A DNA stretch of 64,000 nucleotides from Calothrix sp. NIES-2100 (GCF_002368195.1 NZ_AP018178.1:9704205-9768204); one strand, 5' to 3'. Positions 53,490 through 63,174 are shown, counted from the first letter of the stretch. Notes: generated by a model from the letters alone, not told the origin. A program made the numbers and translations.

Positions 53490-53981
53490 ATGACATACAC
53501 CCAAACTGGCGACCAAACCATTCGAGAACATGTTCAAGCTTGGCAAAAATTGGATGTGGATCAACAACTCGCTTTGTTTTGGTTCATCTACAAAGAAATG
53601 GGTAAAGCAATTACACCAGCAGCACCAGGTGCTAGCACAGTTTCTCCAGAGATTGCAGAAGGTTTGTTCAATCAAGTCAAAGAACTATCTCATGAAGAAC
53701 AACTACAAGTTCAGCGGGATTTAATTAACAAAGTTGATACTCAAATTTCCCGCGAATATGGTTCCCTTGGTGATACCACCAAGCTACTATTTTGGTATCG
53801 TTTATCTCAGGGTATGGATAACGGCACTATCATCCCTGTACCTGACGATTATCAACTTCCCTCAGAATCTCAAGCTCTTTTAGGTAAAATTAAAGGATTA
53901 GCTTTTGAGCAACAGATTACTCTTTTCCGCGATTACGTTGCACCAATGGGTGCTGAAGCAAAAGCTGGTGCTGAAATTTAA
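53490..53981 (+). CDS. hcp: Helical carotenoid protein (OCP N-domain homologue)
   Basis: A 163-residue all-helical protein. TIREHVQAWQKLDVDQQLALFWFIYKEMGKAI, EIAEGLFNQVKELSHEEQL, LLFWYRLSQGMDNGTIIPVPDDY and LLGKIKGLAFEQQITLFRDYV are the hallmarks of the orange-carotenoid-protein N-terminal domain. There is no C-terminal NTF2-like domain, so this is an HCP. HCPs bind a ketocarotenoid and quench singlet oxygen or, in some clades, phycobilisomes. The start ATG has GGAG a few bases upstream. It is divergent from cruP. The HCP clade cannot be told by eye. Confidence 0.93.
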   Translation: MTYTQTGDQTIREHVQAWQKLDVDQQLALFWFIYKEMGKAITPAAPGASTVSPEIAEGLFNQVKELSHEEQLQVQRDLINKVDTQISREYGSLGDTTKLLFWYRLSQGMDNGTIIPVPDDYQLPSESQALLGKIKGLAFEQQITLFRDYVAPMGAEAKAGAEI

Positions 53982-55370
53982 AATTTGAACTTCTGCCAAA
54001 CTTGCTTCCTATGGCTTAAAGCTATAGGAAGCTTAGAGAACTCCAAAAAATAAATTATGCCAAATTGTAGGGGCGGGGTAACCCCCATTGGTGTCAACTT
54101 AAGTCAAAACGCTTATTCCACAGGCATTTTACCCCACCCCTCAATCCCCTCCCCGTAAACGGGGAGGGGACGTTTTGCGTCAGCAAAACTGGGGTGGGGT
54201 AGCGCGGATCTTGGTGGTACGTGATTTTGTATCAAATCATATCCAGGCAAGGGTTTCACGTTAAGTTGACACCAATGGGTAACCCCGCCCCTACGAGTTG
54301 CGGGTTTGGTAAGGTAATGATTGGAATATTTTTTTATTTGTAAGTCCCTTAGAGAATGTTTGAAAAGTGGCAAAGTTTACTAGAAACCTCTCCCCTTGTA
54401 GGGAGAGGTTTTAAAATCCCCCCCCCTTCCCTACAAGGGAAGGGGGGGTTAAGTTTTTGCGGCTTAAGTGTTACCAAAAATACTTTACAAACAATCTCTT
54501 AATATTAAAATTGCAAATTTTCTAAATTAAGAAAATTACACTTGATCCACAAGAATTTTATTTACTCATGAACTGGCTAATTTTGGGTTATGTTTTAGTT
54601 AAATTTCCGGAAAAAATCACAATTATCACTAGATAATTGTGAGAAAAGTATTTCATAGTTATTTTGTACTAAAAAATAAAATCCCCACATATTAATGTGA
54701 GGAAAATACGTGTGAGTCGTTACATAAGTGTCCTACCAAACATGAGTTTAGAATTAGCAAGTCAATTGAATATCTACCTAAAGCATTAATTAAAAAAATT
54801 GAGAGATTAGATTTACTCACTACGCTGGTTATTAAACAAGAAGACAATAGGTAATTAGATTAATCGAAATAAACATAAGCATCTTAAGAAGGGGAAAGGG
54901 TAAAGGGAAAGGGGGGAAAGGTTTTCCCCTTCCTACAAAACTTTACATAGTTCGCTTTAATTGCGCCTACTTACTGATAAAACTTAATATTTACATGTAT
55001 TAATTACTACGACTTTTTGTTACTGAATATTTAAGTCTTTGGATAGATAGCAAAATATACCCAATGGACGAAAGCATTTTACGGTCAGCAGTTTGATAAT
55101 AAATATTGCTGGTATATTACTTTTTAGCCTGCCCTGGGGTTACTCAGGGTTTTATATTGCCTGAAAGTAAGTTTAAAGAAATATTACATGAGTTTACTGA
55201 ATTTTTCGTTACAGTGTGAGTGATTTTCAATCTCTGAATATTTCTTAACACATGCCTTGTGACTTTAGGTAAAATCACGGGAAAGATAATAAAGGTCTGG
55301 GCAAGGTATACCTATGATTAAGCTTTTTTACCTACTCCAGGCTTGTCACAAGTAATTCTGGAGAGCAGGA
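53982..55370. other. Long gene-free region
   Basis: 1389 bp. First 54068-54295 is the MITE-like copy 2. Then CTTGTAGGGAGAGG and CCCTACAAGGGAAGGGGGGG hairpins (about 54393-54446). The stretch 54480-55370 is AT-rich, with a GGGGAAAGGGTAAAGGGAAAG purine run at about 54892-54920. No open frame with a ribosome site is seen before 55371. A 5' leader or small RNA ahead of the 67-residue gene is possible but not supported. Confidence 0.5.
54068..54295. mobile_element. MITE-like element, copy 2 (inverted)
   Basis: The ends GTAGGGGCGGGGTAACCC and GGGTAACCCCGCCCCTAC are inverted repeats, continuing through CATTGGTGTCAACTTAA on each side; with a 2-nt gap about 34 bp match. The interior is the inverse of copy 1 at 1429-1656, including a CCCCTCCCCG/CGGGGAGGGG hairpin. 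Differences between copies fall mainly in the hairpin loop (TCTAAAAGCC against GCTGACGC). Confidence 0.75.
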
Positions 55371-55574
55371 ATGATAGAAAATTTGATACACTTAACTAAC
55401 AAAAATACAGATGCAATGGTAGATATAGTTTTTGGATTTTACTTAGATGGAGATGCTATTGATAGACAACAAATTGAACGTGAATTGATAGACTTAGGGA
55501 CTAAACATCAGCTAGGTAATGGCAGAGAATTAGTACAAAGATTGCGAAAATTAGCATCAGATAGAGGATTATAG
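55371..55574 (+). CDS. Small protein of 67 residues, function unknown
   Basis: ATG 55371 has AGCAGGA just upstream. MIENLIHLTNKNTDAMVDIVFGFYLDGDAIDRQQIERELIDLG ends in a mixed-charge helix, VQRLRKLASDRGL. Acidic, soluble, without Cys. Not recognised. A clear ribosome site and well-formed amphipathic helices make it a credible gene. It is followed by a hairpin repeat at 55636 that could terminate it. Confidence 0.55.
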   Translation: MIENLIHLTNKNTDAMVDIVFGFYLDGDAIDRQQIERELIDLGTKHQLGNGRELVQRLRKLASDRGL

Positions 55575-55635
55575 TTCAATCCAGATTTTTGGGCTAAATA
55601 GGATGAAGTTAGCATCTTATTCTTTGTAAAAAATT

Positions 55636-55668
55636 AGATCCCCGACTTCTCAAAGAAGTCAGGGATCT
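55636..55668. terminator. AGATCCCCGACTT hairpin, copy 3
   Basis: AGATCCCCGACTTCT and AGAAGTCAGGGATCT, one mismatch. It lies between the converging 67-residue gene and sbtB, where it could terminate both. Confidence 0.6.
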
Positions 55669-55712
55669 TTGTTCTTGTCTTATTTCTCTACAAGTGTCTC
55701 TAGCAAATTTAT

Positions 55713-56006
55713 TTAATGTGCAATCCACTTGGCATCAGAAACAATACATACACCGCCAAATTTTTTCAAGATAGGTGTAATTGCGTCTACTACCTGGTAC
55801 TCTTGTTCTTCTGTGCAAATGCTTAATACATATGCATTTGTGAGGGCTTGGATTTCTAAATCGTCAATGATGCTACCTCTATCGCCTTTACCCGTTACAT
55901 CTTTAATAATGGTGTAGCCGGAAACGCCTATCTTGTCTAAAATCTTGATAACTTGGGGAATTTCTAGGGAATTGGTAATAATTTCTAACCTTTTTACACT
56001 TTCCAT
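55713..56006 (-). CDS. sbtB: SbtB, PII-like regulator of bicarbonate uptake
   Basis: A 97-residue protein of the PII fold (VKRLEIITNSLEIPQVIKILDKIG, GYTIIKDVTGKGDRG, EYQVVDAITPILKKFGGVCIVSDAKWI). SbtB trimers bind adenine nucleotides, including cAMP, and control SbtA. It starts 4 bp after sbtA, the usual sbtAB operon. It ends DAKWIAH, so the short C-terminal Cys-containing loop known from Synechocystis SbtB is absent. Confidence 0.92.
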   Translation of the reverse strand: MESVKRLEIITNSLEIPQVIKILDKIGVSGYTIIKDVTGKGDRGSIIDDLEIQALTNAYVLSICTEEQEYQVVDAITPILKKFGGVCIVSDAKWIAH

Positions 56007-56010
56007 TTTG

Positions 56011-56988
56011 TTAAACTCCCATACTTTTGATGATGTTCATATATAAAGGAATTCCGACAATAATGTTGAAAGGAAAAGTTAGTGCCAATGCCATAGAAAC
56101 ATATAAGCTGGGATTGGCTTCAGGAACTGTCATTCTCATCGCTGCTGGTACTGCAATGTAAGAAGCACTGGCGCACAAAACAGCAAATAAAAGCGCATTT
56201 CCTTGAGAAATGCCAATGCATTTAGCGATGATGATTCCTACAATGGCATTTGCTACAGGCATAAATATAGAAAATGCTATTAAAAAAGACCCGGTTTTAC
56301 TCAGGTCTTTAATTCTTCTAGCAGCTACTATCCCCATGTCAAGTAAAAAGAATGATAAAACCCCATAAAAAATTTGTTGCGTAAATGGTTGCAGCTTCTC
56401 CCATCCTTTTTCTCCTGTGAGGATGCCGATAATAACACTACCAACTAAAAGAAATACAGAACCATTGAGAAAAGCTTCTCGCAGCACTTCACCCCAAGAA
56501 AATTCTCCTTTTTCTTTTTCACCAGTTTGAGCAAATATTCTCACTAATAAAATTCCCACAACAATTGCGGGAGATTCCATCAGCGCTAAAGCTGCAACCA
56601 TATATCCATCAGAGGGAAGACTTATAACTTTGAGGAAAGACTGAGCAGTAATAAAGGTCACTGCACTAATAGATCCGTAAGTTGCAGCAATAGCTGCTGC
56701 ATTGTATGCATCTAGTTTGATTTTGAGGATAAAAAATGAATATATAGGCACGACACAAGCCATTAAAATAGCTGCAATCAGTGTTATTGCTATTTGTGGA
56801 CTAATTCCACTCTCCTCAAGTTCATATCCTCCCTTAAATCCAATTGCGAGTAGAAGATACAAAGAAAACAACTTAGGTAAAGGCTGGGGAACTTCTAAAT
56901 CAGATTTAAACAAAATAACTAGCATTCCCAGGAAGAAAAACAATACTGGTGGATTGAGTATGTTAGTTAATATGAGGCTAGAATTCAT
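56011..56988 (-). CDS. sbtA: SbtA, sodium-dependent bicarbonate transporter
   Basis: A 325-residue membrane protein with about ten transmembrane helices. NSSLILTNILNPPVLFFFLGMLVILFKSDLEVP, GGYELEESG, YGSISAVTFITAQSFL, PAIVVGILLVRIF and ASYIAVPAAMRMTVPEANP are SbtA signatures. It imports HCO3- with Na+ as part of the CO2-concentrating mechanism. The cytoplasmic loop after helix 5 (AQTGEKEKGEFSWGE) is short, making the protein smaller than Synechocystis SbtA (374 residues). It lies directly upstream of sbtB. Low-CO2 induction is expected from the family but no operator was identified. Confidence 0.93.
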   Translation of the reverse strand: MNSSLILTNILNPPVLFFFLGMLVILFKSDLEVPQPLPKLFSLYLLLAIGFKGGYELEESGISPQIAITLIAAILMACVVPIYSFFILKIKLDAYNAAAIAATYGSISAVTFITAQSFLKVISLPSDGYMVAALALMESPAIVVGILLVRIFAQTGEKEKGEFSWGEVLREAFLNGSVFLLVGSVIIGILTGEKGWEKLQPFTQQIFYGVLSFFLLDMGIVAARRIKDLSKTGSFLIAFSIFMPVANAIVGIIIAKCIGISQGNALLFAVLCASASYIAVPAAMRMTVPEANPSLYVSMALALTFPFNIIVGIPLYMNIIKSMGV

Positions 56989-57562
56989 TGGTGATAACCC
57001 TAAGTTGAAAAGAGATGACTTGCTGACAAGATGTGAGAGCGTAAAAGATTAATTAATTATTGTTGCTGATTGTTAAGTCTTTTCAGGACTATATTTCAAT
57101 GTTATGAACAGCCAGTGACAATTACTTGTCAAAGTTGTGACTAAGGCTGAAAATCTTGTGTTTTTATGTGATTAAACCACACAGAGTTTTATTGATAAGG
57201 CTTTGGATGATGATTTGCCGATAAATAATCAGTTATTTTGTAAGTATATTCACTGTAAAATTGCTGATATTTTAATAATTACTACAATCTCTCTGACTAA
57301 ATGCGATCGCCTAGGGTTGAAGGGATTGTTTGGGCGATCGCTGTTCCTGTAATAGCCATTTTAGAGACTAAACTTCAGCTTTCATTATAAAAGTTTACAA
57401 ATATATTGCTGGAGGATATAGCATTCCTAAATCATTCCTGAGAACTTAGATCCCCGACTTCTTTAAAAAGTCGGGGATCTGGAATGAGCAAATGTTAATA
57501 ACGCTGTATGTAATTTATTTGCTGGGCAGTGCCTACCTTACATCTAATTATATAGCCAGGGA
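56989..57562. other. Intergenic upstream of sbtA
   Basis: AT-rich 574 bp. It holds two HIP1 octamers forming GCGATCGCC/GGGCGATCGC arms near 57303-57342, and the AGATCCCCGACTT hairpin, copy 4, at 57448-57480. No gene is supported. Confidence 0.5.
57448..57480. terminator. AGATCCCCGACTT hairpin, copy 4
   Basis: A near-perfect 33-bp palindrome centred on TTTAAA. It lies 82 bp after the stop of the metallophosphoesterase gene (minus strand), so it could be its terminator. Confidence 0.6.
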
Positions 57563-58477
57563 TTAAGCTGATTTAAACTGAATAAATCCCCGATCAAAAA
57601 CGCGGTTATCAGTGCCAATGCCGCTTAATTCTATTCTATCTGCATAGACTTCATAGGCAGCAAAACTTAAATCGCTAGTAGAGTATTCTGTCCACTCATT
57701 TTTACCTACAGGACGATGACCTGCACCTGCGCCACATATTAAATAAGTTGTGCCATTAATGGAACGGGTGCGTTCATAATGGTGTTCATGACCGTTGATA
57801 TAAAGTTGTACGCCGTATTTTTGAAATAGAGGAGTGAAAGTTTTAATGAATTCGGGATTACTACCATAGACTCCCGATGCATAAATTGGATGATGTCCAA
57901 ATACTACTTTCCATGCAGCTTTGCTAAGACTTAATTCTTTTTTTAACCAAGTTAGCTGATTTTCCCAGTCAGCATTACCGTTAGTATCTAAGGCAAAAAA
58001 TTGTACATTACCCCGACTAAATGTATAGTAGCGTCCCTTCATATTAAAGCCGGGATATTTAACTTCCAAATCGCCGTTGGCAGTGCGAATATCATGATTA
58101 CCTAAACAAGCTTGAAATTTCACACCTTGCTTGAGTAAATCTTGATAAGGACGTTCAAATACATCGCCAATTTTTTCAATTTCACCGTTGTTATAAATGT
58201 TATCTCCGGCTAACACTACTAAATCGTAAGGATTTTGTTGATGATAAAGAGTCATCGCTCTAGCTACAGCATACTGTCCTTTAGCACCTGTACCTGTGTC
58301 TGCAACTGACACAAAACGTAGTAGTAAGTCTTTTTTGGGGGGATTGGCGGCGATCGCTTTGTTTGATTGCGCAAAATCAGCACTTTGCCTATTTTGCCGA
58401 GTTAATATCCCGGTTAATCCTGTACCAATCAAACCAAGGCTAGTTAAAAATAAAAATTTGCGGCGTTTTAGGTTCAT
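57563..58477 (-). CDS. Secreted metallophosphoesterase, purple-acid-phosphatase-like
   Basis: A 304-residue protein. The N-terminus MNLKRRKFLFLTSLGLIGTG looks like a signal with a weak twin-arginine pattern. The metal ligands are visible in order: VADTG, DLVVLAGDNIY, CLGNHD, VFGHHPIY and NGHEHHYE. The ADTG, GDN, GNHD, GHH, GHxH series is that of calcineurin-like/purple acid phosphatases (usually ACP5-like in size). It should hydrolyse phosphoesters in the periplasm. Single gene with a repeat hairpin behind it. Confidence 0.9.
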   Translation of the reverse strand: MNLKRRKFLFLTSLGLIGTGLTGILTRQNRQSADFAQSNKAIAANPPKKDLLLRFVSVADTGTGAKGQYAVARAMTLYHQQNPYDLVVLAGDNIYNNGEIEKIGDVFERPYQDLLKQGVKFQACLGNHDIRTANGDLEVKYPGFNMKGRYYTFSRGNVQFFALDTNGNADWENQLTWLKKELSLSKAAWKVVFGHHPIYASGVYGSNPEFIKTFTPLFQKYGVQLYINGHEHHYERTRSINGTTYLICGAGAGHRPVGKNEWTEYSTSDLSFAAYEVYADRIELSGIGTDNRVFDRGFIQFKSA

Positions 58478-58611
58478 AAATGATTAAGTTCAACAATTAG
58501 TTAGTTTAGCCTGAGCAATGGGCAATGAAGTGATACATTAAGGCAGAAGTAGCTGCATTGCTAACAATGTATTTGATTTTTATTTGATTCGTTGCTCTTG
58601 GTGAAAGTTCC

Positions 58612-59496
58612 ATGTCGCAAGACAATCAAAATCGACAACGTCCCCGAAAACCCGATCAGAGAAACCAGCCAATTTGGAAGTCTACTATTATCCAATTTCT
58701 CAGAGGGACAATTAGGCTGTTAGAGACTACGGTGGTGAAGCTGGAAACAGCACCGCCACCGGGAACTGAGGAAACTCCTGGCTTTTGGGGTGGATTGCTA
58801 GCTAAAATCCGCGCTGTTTTACCAGCAAATTTGTCTGCAAAGTTGTCAGATACAGCTTTAACAGGGATTATTGCTAGTATTGCTGTGATTTTAGTTTGGA
58901 CAACTACAAGCTTGTTCACTAATAAGCCGGCTGAGGTAGCAACGGTTCAGCCTGATGGTAGTCGAAGGGTTCCCCCGGTTGAGGAGATTCCTGCGCCAAC
59001 GCCAATACCCACACCAACAATAACTACTCCACCTACGCCAGAGTTAGCAACGCCAGAACCGCCAGCACCAGAAGAAATTACGCCGTCACCAGAAATAGAA
59101 CCGACACCAACACCGCAACCAACACCAGAACCAACACCAGAACCAACGCCAGCTGTGCAATTGACGCCAGAACAAGTTTTAATAGCAGCTATCGAAAATC
59201 AAGTAGCCCAAATTAGCGATCGCATTGCCTCTGGTCTGATAAAATCCATTCAAGCCAATTTTCGTACTAGTAATTTAACTATTAAAATTAGTGACGATTG
59301 GTACAGTCTCACAGAATCTCAACAGGATAAACTCGCAGCCGATATTCTACAACGCTCTCAAGAACTTGATTTCACTCATTTAGAGGTGGTTGATTTTCAA
59401 GATCGCCTGGTAGCGCGAAATCCAGTTGTGGGCAATGAAATGATTATTTTTAAGCGGCGAATAATACCAGTCGTCGAAAAAAAATCAGTAAGTTGA
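58612..59496 (+). CDS. Membrane-anchored protein with Pro/Thr-rich linker
   Basis: A 294-residue protein. A basic N-terminus (NQNRQRPRKPDQRNQ), one transmembrane segment TGIIASIAVILVWTTTSLF at about 84-103, a long Pro/Thr/Glu linker (about 120-185; many TPEPTP repeats), and a C-terminal alpha/beta domain of about 100 residues (VLIAAIENQVAQISDRIA, TIKISDDWYSLTESQQDKL, HLEVVDFQDRLVARNPVVG). The linker would reach across the periplasm or thylakoid lumen. I recall the type in cyanobacteria without a known role. Start ATG 58612 follows GTGAAAG. Confidence 0.7.
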   Translation: MSQDNQNRQRPRKPDQRNQPIWKSTIIQFLRGTIRLLETTVVKLETAPPPGTEETPGFWGGLLAKIRAVLPANLSAKLSDTALTGIIASIAVILVWTTTSLFTNKPAEVATVQPDGSRRVPPVEEIPAPTPIPTPTITTPPTPELATPEPPAPEEITPSPEIEPTPTPQPTPEPTPEPTPAVQLTPEQVLIAAIENQVAQISDRIASGLIKSIQANFRTSNLTIKISDDWYSLTESQQDKLAADILQRSQELDFTHLEVVDFQDRLVARNPVVGNEMIIFKRRIIPVVEKKSVS

Positions 59497-59832
59497 CGTA
59501 AAAATTATTGTTGGGTTAAAGCTGGGGGTAGAGGTAGAGTCCAGGGGGTAAAAGACTTACTGCGTTTAAGTTATATTTTCTTCGTTTAAGCGCTTTACAA
59601 TACCTTAAAATAAATATTGAAAATTATACCGATGTCTTAGATAAGACTAAGTGCAAAAATATAAGTATCAAACTTCAGCGAGTTGCAGATAAATAATATA
59701 CCAATGAACCTAGTCAAGTTCTGGTGATTCTATGTCTGCCATATATCTGACTTTGACTTGAAAAATAAGGGATTGCTAAACACTAAACATGTATGGCATT
59801 ACCTGTAGAAACCAGCAAGCATCCACAAAAAA
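59497..59832. other. Intergenic, no gene supported
   Basis: A 336-bp AT-rich gap with no hairpin repeat and no frame with a ribosome site. The upstream ATG at about 59790 is out of frame with the DUF4278 gene. Confidence 0.4.
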
Positions 59833-60234
59833 ATGAAACTCTACTATCGCGGCCTTACTTACGAATATAATTCCTCAGAAGCAGCTAAAAAAGTAACAAA
59901 ACCATTTGAGCCAGTTCGCCATAAAGGTTCTGCTTATAACTTGACTTATCGTGGGCTAACCTACCGTGTTGACCCTAATATTGAGCCTAGGCAAGTTCAA
60001 GCACCAACAGTAGCTTATCAATTAATGTATCGAGGAATCGTCTATTGTGTGGAGAGAACGCATACAGGAGAAGTTTCTACAACATTCTCTCAACCTGTGA
60101 ATTGCGTCCCCGCAATGAAACCAAAATCTACCCTAATCACCGATTCCCATAATCACAATCGAATTCCTAGCTTCTTCAATTTCAATTTCTCGCTATCGCG
60201 CTTTATTAAGGCAATAAGTGCAATATTCCTGTAG
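59833..60234 (+). CDS. DUF4278 protein
   Basis: A 133-residue protein with three copies of the short motif L-x-YRG-x-x-Y: KLYYRGLTYEYN at the N-terminus, NLTYRGLTYRVD and QLMYRGIVYCVE. This repeated YRG motif defines the cyanobacterial DUF4278 family; the role is unknown. The C-terminus is Asn/Phe-rich. No signal peptide. Single gene. Confidence 0.85.
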   Translation: MKLYYRGLTYEYNSSEAAKKVTKPFEPVRHKGSAYNLTYRGLTYRVDPNIEPRQVQAPTVAYQLMYRGIVYCVERTHTGEVSTTFSQPVNCVPAMKPKSTLITDSHNHNRIPSFFNFNFSLSRFIKAISAIFL

Positions 60235-60417
60235 TAATAATTTTGAACGCAGGAATCATCTCATCTGTTGCTAATAACTCAAGTTCAGGTAGACATCAAC
60301 TGTCAAAAAACGTTCTATTGTGCTGGCTTGTCTGATTTACGTTATTCTTTGTGTCTGTGCATGTGGCAAAAAAATATATATAGCAGTCCTATTTGATTTG
60401 TCAAAATCGATAGTCTA

Positions 60418-60450
60418 AGATCCCCGACTTCTTGAAGAAGTCGGGGATCT
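60418..60450. terminator. AGATCCCCGACTT hairpin, copy 5
   Basis: A perfect palindrome AGATCCCCGACTTCTT to AAGAAGTCGGGGATCT, 31 bp after the transaldolase stop (minus strand), in a terminator-like position. Confidence 0.65.
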
Positions 60451-60480
60451 TGTAACGCATCAATATTAATGCAACGAATA

Positions 60481-61488
60481 CTAAGCTACAGAAGTAGTAG
60501 ATTTAGCTTCTAGGGTAGCCAGTCTGTTAGCTAACAGTTTTTCGAGGTCTTCTAAAGCTTTGGTGAATCCTTGAATACCTTCTGCTAGTTTGTCAGTAGC
60601 CATGCGATCGCTGGCGTGCATTTTGTCAAAGGTGGCTTTGTCGATGGAGATTTTTTCAATTTCCAAGCTGGCTGCATTAGCGGGGTCGAGTTTGCGGGGT
60701 AGTTCGCCAATGGTTGCTTGCAATTCCGCTAACAGTGATGGGGAAATGGTGAGCAAATCGCTACCTGCTAATTCGGTAATTTCGCCAATGTTACGGAAGC
60801 TAGCGCCCATAACTTCGGTTTTGTAGCCGAATTTCTTGTAATAGTTGTAAATCGTGGTTACAGACAATACACCTGGGTCTTCTGCGGCGGGGTAGCTGTC
60901 CCGTCCGGTATCTTTTTTGTACCAGTCGAGAATCCGACCGACGAAGGGAGAAATCAGGGTCACACCAGCTTCGGCACAGGCGATCGCTTGGTGCAATCCA
61001 AATAGTAATGTTAGGTTACAATGAATACCTTCTTTCTCTAGGATTTCCGCAGCCCGGATACCTTCCCAAGTGGTGGCGATTTTAATTAAAACGCGATCGC
61101 GGGAAACTCCCGCAGCTTTGTATTGGGCAATTAATTCTCTAGCTTTGGTAACAGTGGCTTCGGTATCGAAGGACAACCGCGCATCTACTTCTGTCGATAC
61201 CCGACCGGGGATGATTTGTAAAATTTTCAGCCCAAAAGCTACCGCCAAACGGTCAAAAGCGATAGTCACAATTTGCGCTTGGGTTGCACCTGCGCCTGCA
61301 TCTTTCTTCGCTTGGAGTAAAGTCTGATCGACTATTTCCTGATACTCTGGCATTTGTGCAGCCGCAGTAATCAAGGAAGGATTGGTGGTAGCGTCTTGGG
61401 GTTTGAACTTTTCAATGGCTTGGATATCGCCGGTATCCGCAACCACAACAGTCATGGTGCGCAGTTGTTCTAGTAAATTTTTAGACAT
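60481..61488 (-). CDS. tal: Transaldolase
   Basis: A 335-residue enzyme of the oxidative pentose phosphate pathway, transferring a dihydroxyacetone unit. FKPQDATTNPSLI is the N-terminal phosphate and substrate loop, GRVSTEVDARLSFD follows, the Schiff-base Lys is in RVLIKIATTWEG, and CNLTLLFGLHQAIACAEAG, ISPFVGRILDWYKK and VMGASFRNIGEI complete the barrel. Length and motifs fit TalB-type bacterial transaldolase. In heterocyst-forming cyanobacteria tal often sits with zwf and opcA; here the neighbours are pyk and gap instead. Confidence 0.96.
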   Translation of the reverse strand: MSKNLLEQLRTMTVVVADTGDIQAIEKFKPQDATTNPSLITAAAQMPEYQEIVDQTLLQAKKDAGAGATQAQIVTIAFDRLAVAFGLKILQIIPGRVSTEVDARLSFDTEATVTKARELIAQYKAAGVSRDRVLIKIATTWEGIRAAEILEKEGIHCNLTLLFGLHQAIACAEAGVTLISPFVGRILDWYKKDTGRDSYPAAEDPGVLSVTTIYNYYKKFGYKTEVMGASFRNIGEITELAGSDLLTISPSLLAELQATIGELPRKLDPANAASLEIEKISIDKATFDKMHASDRMATDKLAEGIQGFTKALEDLEKLLANRLATLEAKSTTSVA

Positions 61489-61743
61489 AAATTGCTCCGT
61501 GATTCTTGTTTAGGATTTACCTGAAGTGTAAAGGCGGAAATATAAATGATGAAAAAACTTACTCTTCTCTTTATAGGTGCTTACTTTCATACTTCATACT
61601 TCATCCTTCATCCTTCAGATAACTTTTTTCCCTCGTGTTTACACTCTTTGCTGTGGCTTCAATTCTGATTCTGGCAACTTTTCTTAATTTTTGCCCAAAC
61701 AAGTATTCTTACTGTCTTGAGCCTCGGCTCCATTGTAGATGCC

Positions 61744-63174
61744 TTATGCCAAAATCGGCTGTCCAATAGAATGCACTTTAATTAAACTAGTTGTTCCTGA
61801 TTTACCAATTGGAACACCAGAGGTAATCACTACTTGCTCACCGTCTTTTGCCAAACCCATGTCTACGACTGTGTTCACCACATTCATAAACATTTCTTCT
61901 GCATTATGTACTGGCGGAATTAGCAAGGGTATTACACCCCAAGAAAGTGCTAGCTGGCGGTAAACAGTTTCTTCGGGGGTAAGGGCAATAATTGGTGTTG
62001 ATGGGCGGTATTTAGAAACCAGTTGCGCTGTACTCCCCGAAGAAGTGTTACAGAGAATTGCCTTTGCGCCGATTTCATAGGCAATTCGACAGACTGCTTC
62101 GGCTACAGATTCGGTGACACTGAGACTACCTGCTTCATGACACCAAGAATGCTTACCACCTTCTTCTAACGACTGTTCTGTGCGCATGGCGATATTATGC
62201 ATAATCTGGACAGCACCGACGGGATATTCACCCACAGCCGTTTCCCCAGACAGCATGACAGCATCCGTACCATCCCAGATGGAGTTGGCAACATCGGTTG
62301 CTTCGGCACGGGTAGGATCGGGGGCGCTAATCATCGATTCCAGCATTTGCGTGGCGGTAATGACTGGTTTGCCAGCGCGATTGCAACGGCGAATAATATC
62401 TTTTTGAATGTGGGGAACTTCGTGAATCGGCATTTCTACGCCTAAATCACCACGGGCAATCATAATAGCGTCGGCGGCTGCGAGGATGCTATCAAAGTTT
62501 TTGATCGCTTCTGGGCGTTCGATTTTGGCGATTACCCGAATTTTTGCTCCCGCAGCTTCAATCATTCTTTGGGCTGGTTCGAGGTCTTGGGCTGATTGGA
62601 CAAAGGAGACTGCTACCCAATCCACACCCAACTGAATACCAAACCGTAAATCCTGCAAATCTTTTTCGGTGATGGAACTGACGGGGAGACGAGTTTCTGG
62701 TAGGTTTACCCCTTTGTGGGTGGAAATTAAGCCACCAATTTTGACATGGGCGCGAATGCGATCGGCATCGCGATCGCTCACAACTAATTTTACACGACCA
62801 TCATTAATCGAAATTGGTTCACCTGGTCGTACCATTGCAAACAAAGTCGGCAATGGCAAAGGTAGTTCGTCAGTACTTTCACCCTTATCTTGTAAAACAA
62901 AAGTGACATCACTACCAGCTTCCACCATTAGCCCTTCCGGTGGCAATTTTCCCAAGCGAATCTTCGGGCCACAAAGGTCTTGCATAATTGCGATCGGCTT
63001 TCGCTGCTGACTACTAATCTGCCTCAAATAGCGAGCCGTCTGGGCATGAAATTCATAAGCCCCGTGAGAAAAATTCAGCCGTGCCACATTCATCCCAGCT
63101 TCTACCAACGCTTGTAGCCGCTCAGGAGCAGATGTAGCAGGTCCAACAGTACAGATAATTTTGGTTCGACGCAT
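61744..63174 (-). CDS. pyk: Pyruvate kinase
   Basis: A 476-residue enzyme. RRTKIICTVGPAT is the universal start. MNVARLNFSHG, DLCGPKIRLG, IARGDLGVEMP, KPVITATQMLESM and DAVMLSGETAVGEYP are intact, giving the catalytic Arg, Lys and metal-binding Glu/Asp. The C-terminal allosteric domain is present, but the terminal PEP-utiliser extension found in the longer roughly 590-residue cyanobacterial isozyme is not, so this is the short isozyme. It sits between tal and gap on the same strand with gaps that argue for separate promoters. Confidence 0.96.
   Translation of the reverse strand: MRRTKIICTVGPATSAPERLQALVEAGMNVARLNFSHGAYEFHAQTARYLRQISSQQRKPIAIMQDLCGPKIRLGKLPPEGLMVEAGSDVTFVLQDKGESTDELPLPLPTLFAMVRPGEPISINDGRVKLVVSDRDADRIRAHVKIGGLISTHKGVNLPETRLPVSSITEKDLQDLRFGIQLGVDWVAVSFVQSAQDLEPAQRMIEAAGAKIRVIAKIERPEAIKNFDSILAAADAIMIARGDLGVEMPIHEVPHIQKDIIRRCNRAGKPVITATQMLESMISAPDPTRAEATDVANSIWDGTDAVMLSGETAVGEYPVGAVQIMHNIAMRTEQSLEEGGKHSWCHEAGSLSVTESVAEAVCRIAYEIGAKAILCNTSSGSTAQLVSKYRPSTPIIALTPEETVYRQLALSWGVIPLLIPPVHNAEEMFMNVVNTVVDMGLAKDGEQVVITSGVPIGKSGTTSLIKVHSIGQPILA

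Noticed and set aside
54113..54373. Minus-strand open frame over MITE copy 2
   Set aside because: It translates repeat DNA with inverted ends and has no homologue-like features or ribosome site.
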